A stretch of 64,000 bases of DNA, taken from assembly GCF_964355755.1 (NCBI RefSeq), contig NC_092673.1:14885001-14949000 (forward strand). Direction: 5' to 3'. Position numbers and translations under genes: made by a program. Of this stretch, positions 56,880-64,000 are shown in pieces (position 1 is the first letter of the stretch; each line of letters opens with the position of its first letter). The notes below the pieces were generated by a model. The model saw only the letters and a program-made list of their open reading frames with translations. It was not told the origin of the DNA and made no database searches. Source of the stretch: Antedon mediterranea. Lineage: Eukaryota > Echinodermata > Crinoidea > Comatulida > Antedonidae.

Positions 56880-57022
56880 ATAATGTTGGTTAAAGTTTAT
56901 TACCGGTACTGTTACATTTTTTTGATGAGATTTTTAACTACTAAATATATTTTATCGCTACAATACTGGTGACAATATGAACAGTAACAAAATAGCTACT
57001 GGATTCGTGTAATTGTATAGAT

Positions 57023-57095
57023 GGGGAACTAGCTCAGATGGTAGAGCGCTCGCTTAGCATGTGAGAGGTACCGGGATCAATGCCCGGGTTCTCCA
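57023..57095 (+). tRNA. tRNA-Ala(AGC), copy 19
   Basis: Fully paired. Confidence 0.93.
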
Positions 57096-57234
57096 ATAAT
57101 GTTGGTTAAAGTTTATTTCCGGTACTGTAAAAATTTTTGAGATTTTAAACTACTGTATATATTTTATCGCATCAATACTGGTGACAATATGAAGATTAAT
57201 AAAATATCTACTGGTTTCGTGCAATTGTATATAT

Positions 57235-57306
57235 TGGGAACTAGCTCAGATGGTAGAGCGCTCGCTTCACATTTGAGAGGTACGGGATAAATGCCCGGGT
57301 TCTCCA
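57235..57306 (+). pseudogene. tRNA-Ala-like copy 20 with anticodon CAC
   Basis: Loop TTCACAT (a valine anticodon), TGGG start, one base deleted before the T stem, and an ATAAATG T loop. Decayed. Confidence 0.65.
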
Positions 57307-57449
57307 GTAATGTTGGTTAAAGTTTATTATCGTTACCGTTACATTTTTTTGATGAGATTTTTAACTAATGTATATAATTCATCGTAATAATACTGGTAAC
57401 AATATTAACAGTAACAAAATAGCTACTGGATTCGTGTAATTGTATAGAT

Positions 57450-57522
57450 GGGGAACTAGCTCAGATGGTAGAGCGCTCGCTTTGCATGTGAGAGGTACCG
57501 GGATCAATGCCCGGGTTCTCCA
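57450..57522 (+). tRNA. tRNA-Ala(TGC), copy 21
   Basis: Fully paired. Confidence 0.93.
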
Positions 57523-57664
57523 ATAATGTTGGTTAAAGTTTATTTCCGGTAATGTTACATTTTTGCCTGAGATTTTTAACTACTATATATATTTTATCGC
57601 AACAATACTGGTGAAAATATGAACAGTAATAAAATAGTTACTGGTTTCTTGTAATTCTACATAC

Positions 57665-57737
57665 GGGGAACTAGCTCAGACGGTAGAGCGTTCGCTTAGC
57701 ATATGAGAGGTACCGTGATCAATGCCCGGGTTCTCCA
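57665..57737 (+). tRNA. tRNA-Ala(AGC), copy 22
   Basis: Acceptor intact. The GACGG and TTCGC changes and T-stem CCGTG match copy 4. Confidence 0.6.
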
Positions 57738-57876
57738 ATAACGTTGGTTAAAGTTTATTTCCGGTACTGTTACATTTTTTGAGATTTTAAACTACTGTAT
57801 ATATTTCATCGCAACAATACTGGTGACAATATGAACAGCAACAAAATAGCTACTGGATTCGTGTAATTGTATAGAT

Positions 57877-57949
57877 GGGGAACTAGCTCAGATGGTAGAG
57901 CGCTCGCTTCGCATGTGAGAGGTACCGGGATCAATGCCCGGGTTCTCCA
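57877..57949 (+). tRNA. tRNA-Ala(CGC), copy 23
   Basis: Fully paired. Confidence 0.93.
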
Positions 57950-58091
57950 ATATGTTGGTTAAAGTTTATTATCGGTACCGTTACATTTTTTTGATGAGAT
58001 TTTTAAATAATGTATATATTTCATCGTAATAATACTGGTGACAATATGAACAGTAATAAAATAGGTGCTGGTTTCTTGTAATTCTACATAC

Positions 58092-58164
58092 GGGGAACTA
58101 GCTCAGATGGTAGAGCGCTCGCTTAGCATGTGAGAGGTACCAGGATCAATGCCCGTGTTCTCCA
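58092..58164 (+). tRNA. tRNA-Ala(AGC), copy 24
   Basis: T-stem changes CCAGG and CCCGT; other arms intact. Confidence 0.65.
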
Positions 58165-58306
58165 ATAATGTTGGTTAAAGTTTATTTCCGGTATTGTTAC
58201 ATTTTTTTGATGAGATTTTTAACTACTAAATATATTTTATCGCAAAAATACTGGTGACAATATGAACAGTAACAAAATAGCTACTGGATTCGTGTAATTG
58301 TATAGA

Positions 58307-59639
58307 CTAGAGGGTGAGCTCGCTTCGCTCGCTCTCCCTCTAGGAAGAGTAGACGATGGTTCTCGGAATGATAATGTTCTCCTTATACATTTTCTGTCGG
58401 TTACCATTATTGAAAATGCTTGACATTCGTAAAACTAAACTACTTTGTTTCACAGTGTTTTAGATGATTAATAACATTTTAAAGTATAGTTTTTATTGTT
58501 TGGTAGGGCCCTTTGGGGAGGCGGAGGTCATTTGAGGGAGGTGCTTATTCGAGGGATATATGTTAAATGTTTTAGTTCTAATAATATGGTAACATTTATA
58601 ATCAAATGAAATCCTCTCATAGATATGAAAAGTGGTAAAAAAGAATAACAAATGCTTGGTAAATTGCAGATAACAGTGCGGTGAATTCTACTACAAATAG
58701 TATAATTGTGTTATTATAAATATGTGGATGGACGTTTATTAGATAGTTGGGTTGTGGGGGTGGGGGGGGGGGGGGGTTATTATTCAAAGTGATGTTTTAT
58801 TGGAGAGGCGTTTATTCAAATGAATACCATCCTAATAATTATTAATACATTATTTAATTTAATCATCTTTTGAAACTAACTGCCGTGACAGAGTGGGCCC
58901 AAGAAAGAAGACATTACGGCTTGCAACATGGGCAGACATCTCGGTCCTAACGGGACACAGGAAGATAGCCTACAGTTATTCCTGCAAGCTTACTCAATAA
59001 AACAACTCAGCTATCGGGATTTCACTCGAAAAATGTCTTATCAAATCTCCCTATGTAATTTTATAATACTATTCCCCACAATATATTCTGATTCTTTATG
59101 GCGTATATTTAATTTGATCTTTATTAATTTGCAGTATAATTCCTATTATTTAACTACTGTACCTTCACACACGTGTGGTATGTTTTAAAATAAACAAAAA
59201 ACTGAAATGGCTATGATTAATGGCCAATTTTTTTTTCGTCTTCCAAAGGGACACTGTATTGATTGATGGAAAGTGCCTGTTTCCAGTCACCTTTAGGGTC
59301 AAATCTAGTATTTTAACTGCTCCCTTGTGTATAAAAGAGAGAAAATATTTGAAACTAAGGTGAACTTATCTTAAACCCGGAAATTACTTTGACCGGGAAG
59401 AATTGAAATTGAGAGGAAAATCCAATGTTGAAATCATAAATGTTGTTAAAAAACTCTTTATAACATCTTCCTAAGATATAAATATGGACCAATAGCGTCG
59501 GCGTGCACACTAATGTTATCAAATCTACGTTTCGCGGTACATCTCGGATAGATAAGGTAGGTATCCAAGGCGGAGATTTGTACCGAAGTTTTTGCATTGT
59601 GCTCGCCTATGTCAGAATTAACCATAACTTACATATAGA
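58307..59639 (-). mobile_element. Non-autonomous canonical Helitron, 1.33 kb
   Basis: On the minus strand it starts TCTATATGTAAGTTATGG and ends with a GC-rich hairpin (gcgagcgaagcgagc core) and CTAG, inserted between A and T with no duplication: left host tataga, right host t then gtggaactagc. These are the textbook Helitron ends. The 3' end is itself a palindrome, CTAGAGGG...CCCTCTAG. It contains a G run at about 58755-58776 and no Rep/helicase ORF. Confidence 0.82.
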
Positions 59640-59640
59640 T

Positions 59641-59713
59641 GTGGAACTAGCTCAGATGGTAGAGCTCTCGCTTAGCATGTGAGAGGTATCGGGATCAATG
59701 CCCGGGTTCTCCA
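59641..59713 (+). tRNA. tRNA-Ala(AGC), copy 25, degenerate
   Basis: Acceptor GTGGAAC mismatch at 2:71, and T-stem TCGGG. The Helitron end is one base upstream. Confidence 0.6.
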
Positions 59714-59856
59714 ATAATGTTGGTAAAAGTTTATTATCGGTACCGTTACATTTTTTTGATGAGATTTTTAACTACTAAATATATTTTATCGCATCAATAC
59801 CGGTGACAATATGAAGATTAATAAAATATCTACTGGTTTCGTGTAATTGTATAGAT

Positions 59857-59929
59857 GGGGAACTAGCTCAGATGGTAGAGCGCTCGCTTAGCATGTGAGA
59901 GGTACCGGGATCAATGCCCGGGTTCTCCA
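59857..59929 (+). tRNA. tRNA-Ala(AGC), copy 26
   Basis: Fully paired. Confidence 0.93.
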
Positions 59930-60068
59930 ATAATGTTGGTTAAAGTTTATTTCCGGTACTGTAAAATTTTTTGAGATTTTAAACTACTGTATATATTTTA
60001 TCGCATCAATACTGGTGACAATATGAAGATTAATAAAATATCTACTGGTTTCGTGCAATTGTATATAT

Positions 60069-60141
60069 TGGGAACTAGCTCAGATGGTAGAGCGCTCGCT
60101 TCGCATTTGAGAGGTACCGGGATAAATGCCCGGGTTCTCCA
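60069..60141 (+). pseudogene. tRNA-Ala(CGC)-like copy 27
   Basis: TGGG start, TTGAG stem and ATAAATG T loop. Confidence 0.62.
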
Positions 60142-60284
60142 GTTATGTTGGTTAAAGTTTATTATCGTTACCGTTACATTTTTTTGATGAGATTTTTAAA
60201 TAATGTATATATTTCATCGTAATAATACTGGTGACAATATGAACAGTAACAAAATAGCTACAGGATTCGTGTAATTGTATAGAT

Positions 60285-60357
60285 GGGGAACTAGCTCAGA
60301 TGGTAGAGCGCTCGCTTTGCATGTGAGAGGTACCGGGATCAATGCCCGGGTTCTCCA
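60285..60357 (+). tRNA. tRNA-Ala(TGC), copy 28
   Basis: Fully paired. Confidence 0.93.
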
Positions 60358-60497
60358 ATAATGTTGGTTAAAGTTTATTTCCGGTACTGTAAAATTTTTT
60401 GAGATTTTAAACTACTGTATATATTTTATCGCATCAATACTGGTGACAATAATCAAGATTAATAAAATATCTACTGGTTTCGTGCAATTGTATATAT

Positions 60498-60570
60498 TGG
60501 GAAGTAGCTCAGATGGTAGAGCGCTCGCTTCGCATTTGAGAGGTACCGGGATAAATGCCCTGGTTCTCCA
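60498..60570 (+). pseudogene. tRNA-Ala(CGC)-like copy 29
   Basis: TGGGAAG acceptor (two lost pairs), TTGAG stem and ATAAATG T loop. Confidence 0.62.
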
Positions 60571-60713
60571 GTAATGTTGGTTAAAGTTTATTATCGTTAC
60601 CGTTACATTTTTTTGATGAGATTTTTAACTAATGTATTTATTTCATCGTAATAATACTGGTGACAATATGAACAGTAACAAAATAGCTACTGGATTCGTG
60701 TAATTGTATAGAT

Positions 60714-60786
60714 GGGGAACTAGCTCAGATGGTAGAGCGCTCGCTTTGCATGTGAGAGGTACCGGGATCAATGCCCGGGTTCTCCA
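60714..60786 (+). tRNA. tRNA-Ala(TGC), copy 30
   Basis: Fully paired. Confidence 0.93.
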
Positions 60787-60929
60787 ATAATGTTGGTTAA
60801 AGTTTATTACCGGTACTGTTACATTTTTTTTATGAGATTTTTAACTACTATATATATTTTATCGCAACAATACTGGTGACAATATGAAAAATAACAAAAT
60901 AGCTACTGGATTCGTGTAATTGTATAGAT

Positions 60930-60989
60930 GGGGAACTAGCTCAGATGGTAGAGCGCTCGCTTAGCATGTGAGATGTACCGGGTTCTCCA
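60930..60989 (+). pseudogene. tRNA-Ala(AGC) copy 31, T arm deleted
   Basis: Thirteen bases between two ccggg repeats are missing, removing the T loop and B box. Slippage or recombination between the short repeats explains it. Confidence 0.85.
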
Positions 60990-61128
60990 ATAATGTTGGT
61001 TAAAGTTTATTTCCGGTACTGTCAAATTTTTTGAGATTTTAAACTACTGTATATATTTTATCGCATCAATACTGGTGACAATATGAAGATTAATAAAATA
61101 TCTACTGGTTTCGTGCAATTGTATATAT

Positions 61129-61201
61129 GGGGAACTAGCTCAGATGGTAGAGCGCTCGCTTTGCATGTGAGAGGTACCGGGATCAATGCCCGGGTTCTCC
61201 A
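61129..61201 (+). tRNA. tRNA-Ala(TGC), copy 32
   Basis: Fully paired. Confidence 0.93.
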
Positions 61202-61344
61202 ATAATGTTGGTTAAAGTTTATTACCGGTATTGTTACATTTTTTTGCTGAGATTTTTAACTAATGTATATATTTCATTGTAATAATACTGGTTACAATAT
61301 GAACAGTAACAAAATAGCTACTGGATTCGTGTAATTGTATAGAT

Positions 61345-61417
61345 GGGGAACTATCTCAGATGGTAGAGCGCTCGCTTTGCATGTGAGAGGTACCGGGATC
61401 AATGCCGGGGTTCTCCA
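61345..61417 (+). pseudogene. tRNA-Ala(TGC)-like copy 33
   Basis: G10 is T (CTATCTCAG), which damages the A box and D stem, and the T stem has one mismatch. Confidence 0.55.
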
Positions 61418-61560
61418 ATAATGTTGGTTAAAGTTTATTACCGGTACTGTTACATTTTTTTGATGAGATTTTTAACTACTAAATATATTTTATCGCAACA
61501 ATACTGGTGACTATATGAACAGTAACAAAATAGCTACTGGATTCGTGTAATTGTATAGAT

Positions 61561-61633
61561 GGGGAACTAGCTCAGATGGTAGAGCGCTCGCTTAGCATGT
61601 GAGAGGTACCGGGATCAACGCCCGGGTTCTCCA
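61561..61633 (+). tRNA. tRNA-Ala(AGC), copy 34
   Basis: Fully paired; T loop ATCAACG. Confidence 0.9.
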
Positions 61634-61772
61634 ATAATGTTGGTTAAAGTTTATTTCCGGTACTGTAAAATTTTTTGAGATTTTAAACTACTGTATATAT
61701 TTTATCGCATCAATACTGGTGACAATAATGAAGATTAATAAAATATCTACTGGTTTCGTGCAATTGTATATA

Positions 61773-62727
61773 CTAGATGGCACGCTCGCTTCGCTCGCGT
61801 ACCATCTAGGGGTGCTCACAGATGGTTCTCGAATACAGTAGAATCCACGGACGGGGACTTTTTTGGGACACTAAACAAAAACGGAAGTGTCCCCCTCTAA
61901 TTGGGGTATTCAGAAATAGAGACAACAAAACCAATACTGGATTCCATAAAGGACAATTAATTTATGTGGATTAAAGAAATTAGGGAGAAATGGAAATGTA
62001 TGTACGGGAATTGGGCGGCACGTGGTGGTGGTGATGGAACCGCAGTAATAAAGTTGATTGTATTTATATATTATAAGAACCAAACTAAATAAATAGACCT
62101 AGACATTCTGCGAAATGGAAATCGGAAATTCAAGCTCCTATTCAGTGAAAAATTAAACTGTAGTCTACCTAAATATTTAGGGCAAATCATCGGTTGTGGT
62201 GTTGAACTTCCTGTAAACATTTGTGTGAACCAAACTGGGTCGAATTTCTGTCATGAGTACTGATTTGTTGGCCTGTGATTTATGACGCCTAAGGGATCTA
62301 TCTAGACTTATTTTTTAGAATAATGTACGTACCTGTCAGATACAATTGTCTTGTGTCGTATAATAAATAAGTACTGTAATATTTACTGAAGTTACTATTA
62401 CAATCTCGTCAATGAAAACACGAAAATGTATATGCACTTACTTATGAAAACGTATACAGTATTATACTCAGTTATTGAAACAGTAGGTTTAAAAAAGTTT
62501 CGTTTGTCTGTAAAATGATGTAATCAAGCTGTTTACATGAGTCTTAATTTATAAGCACATCAATAATAAAATAGTTTATCTATCCTGTAATTGGCGAGAT
62601 TATGGTCGCTGTTGAATGAAATAAAGCCAATCGGTATCATATTTGTACAGAAACGTTTTCGCGGCCGAAGGGTGTAACCTAAATTCGTTGTATTATCAAG
62701 AACTAACTGTAACTAAACTTACATAGA
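61773..62727 (-). mobile_element. Second Helitron, 3' end certain, 5' end tentative
   Basis: CTAGATGG...CCATCTAG with the same gcgagcgaagcgagcg hairpin core as the Helitron at 58307, so the same family. It is inserted A|T at the same place relative to a tRNA start. On the minus strand a plausible 5' end, TCTATGTAAGTTTAG, lies at 62727, similar to the other copy's TCTATATGTAAG, but the next host base is not the expected one and no tRNA follows. The 5' boundary is therefore uncertain. Confidence 0.6.
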
Positions 62728-62924
62728 AAGTAGGGTATCATAAATTTGGCCTTAGCACTCGGGGGAGTGGCTAAGATGAAGTCCGTGGGACTACTAAATA
62801 TAAATTGTAATGAACCTCGAGGGACATAAATAGGAATATTTCATGTTTCATTATCAATGTATAATAAATGGAAACTGTTTACCGATTCAAATAATAGAAA
62901 TTGGTTTTTAACATTTTCCGAACC
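62728..62924. other. No gene recognised
   Basis: AT-rich, with a short cactcgggggagtggc patch near 62757. It is not tRNA-array sequence. Confidence 0.4.
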
Positions 62925-64000
62925 TATTGCAAGTTTATTCTCAAAGGGCCCATATTTTTACCTACCGTATGTGTTAAACCAAGGGCTCATAAATTTACCT
63001 ACAGTACTTGTGTTAAACCAAACTCTGGCAGACTGAGAGATTGGGATGTTCCATTCATCGCAAATCAATACATTTGTATAATCGTATATTAAATCTATCA
63101 AAATAGTATTTTTTAAAGAAAATCGGCCTGTCTTCAACATTATGATGGTGTACTCTAGCAATCTATCAAAATAGTATTTTTTAAAGAAAATCGGCCTGTC
63201 TTCAACATTATGATGGTGTACTCTAGCTGTTCAACCGGTTTTCAGCTATTAAAAACAATTATCGTAGGAGGAGATAGGAAAATGCGAAGCCTCCTCGCTA
63301 TGTAACATTAGGGTTGAGGGATGGGAAAGCGGATAGGTACAAAGAGGAACAATTTTTAAATATATTCTTTATCCACTGAGTAACGAAATATTTTGTTCAT
63401 GTTTTATAGGCCTATAAATAATATACCTCTAAATACAGTAGGCCTAAAACATTTGCGATTTAATACTTTGTTAAAACTGTCACTGTCATAATCGATTGAA
63501 ATATTAAAGTACATGTCACGATACACCACTACGACGTTTATATTTTTGGTAATTATTAATTAATACAAACGTTGAGAAGGAAATGTCAGTATAAAGTTTA
63601 TTTGTATATCTAACAGTAGAGCCTATCCACAGTCTCAGTAATAACGTTTATTTGAATATATTTTTATATTACATCTAACAGTACGAACATTCACAGTAAG
63701 AAATGTTCGATTCAAATGAAAAATAGTTAATAGGTATTTACAGTATTGTCAAAGTATTGCAAGTTTATTCTCAAAGGGCCCATATATTTACCTACCGTAT
63801 GTGTTAAACCAAGGGCTCATAAATTTACCTACAGTACTTGTGTTAAACCAAACTCTGGCAGACTGAGAGATTGGGATGTTCCATTCATCGCAAATCAATA
63901 CATTTGTATAATCGTATATTAAATCTATCAAAATAGTATTTTTTAAAGAAAATCGGCCTGTCTTCAACATTATGATAGTGTACTCTAGCTGTTCAACCGG
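62925..64000. repeat. Long direct repeat, offset ~831 bp
   Basis: The block from about 62925 (ttgcaagtttattctc) recurs from about 63755 to the window edge with very few differences. In the first copy a 68-bp stretch (63092-63159) is immediately tandemly duplicated (63160-63227); the second copy has it once. Roughly 520 AT-rich bases lie between the copies. It may be a tandem duplication or the ends of a small element. Confidence 0.8.

Larger units (their letters stand above)
56774..58306 (+). repeat. Tandem tRNA-Ala array, middle block (7 copies)
   Basis: Continuation of the array after the nested block. It begins mid-spacer (aaatagctactgg), exactly where the left block was cut. Confidence 0.92.
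59640..61772 (+). repeat. Tandem tRNA-Ala array, right block (10 copies)
   Basis: Continues directly after the Helitron and is cut again at 61772 by a second one. No tRNA copies follow in the window. Confidence 0.92.

Noticed and set aside
58928-59188. 86-codon ORF inside the Helitron
   Set aside because: No domain, hydrophobic AT-driven C-terminus, no support as a gene.
62925-64000. LTR retrotransposon
   Set aside because: Only ~520 bases without coding sequence lie between the repeats, and no primer-binding site or polypurine tract was recognised.

Overview
The window is AT-rich animal DNA. It has spliceosomal introns, several LINE retrotransposon lineages, Helitron-type transposons and a tandem tRNA cluster. 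The palindrome AGGCCTA recurs across the window, which I associate with echinoderm or other marine invertebrate genomes. That species guess is weak; metazoan is firm.

Layout. 1-2.3 kb: C-terminal part of an L1/Tx1-like LINE ORF2 and its AT-rich flank. 2.8 kb: a tRNA-like SINE fragment. 3.08-9.66 kb, minus strand: a multi-exon gene whose exons join into one frame (about 761 codons) encoding an H2C2 zinc finger, a DDE integrase core, a GPY/F module and an OTU cysteine-protease domain. A possible 1.6 kb transposon sits in one intron. 10.0-14.3 kb: a ~190 bp satellite interrupted by an almost complete L2-clade LINE with an intact 1001-residue ORF. 16.4-19.5 kb: a second jockey-superfamily LINE with one frameshift. 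19.6-22.6 kb: a dimeric tandem repeat, then a decayed third LINE. 23.5-25.2 kb: an L1/Tx1-like fragment fused to the C-terminal remnant of an unrelated transposon-type protein.

26.2-61.8 kb is one tandem tRNA-Ala array (34 recognisable copies, period about 215 bp, anticodons AGC, CGC and TGC, G3:U70 retained). It was opened by insertions. The largest is a 26.6 kb block, 30144-56773, of about 15 copies of a 1.6 kb non-autonomous Helentron/Helitron-like element. All lie on the minus strand, so each 3' end (CTAG beside a hairpin) is on the left. The block sits in one tRNA spacer whose empty site can be read exactly from sister spacers. Inside it the 3' ends behave like opening brackets and the 5' terminal hairpin modules like closing brackets. 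Several copies lie inside the 5' end of another copy, and rejoining the halves gives elements of about 1.59-1.62 kb. So the block looks mainly like repeated insertion of the family into its own 5' ends rather than a simple rolling-circle concatemer. Two other Helitrons (58307-59639 and from 61773) are inserted one base upstream of a tRNA position.

61.8-64 kb: the second Helitron, then AT-rich sequence with a long direct repeat near the edge. The only convincing protein gene that is not obviously a retrotransposon is the integrase-OTU gene, which is itself of transposon ancestry.
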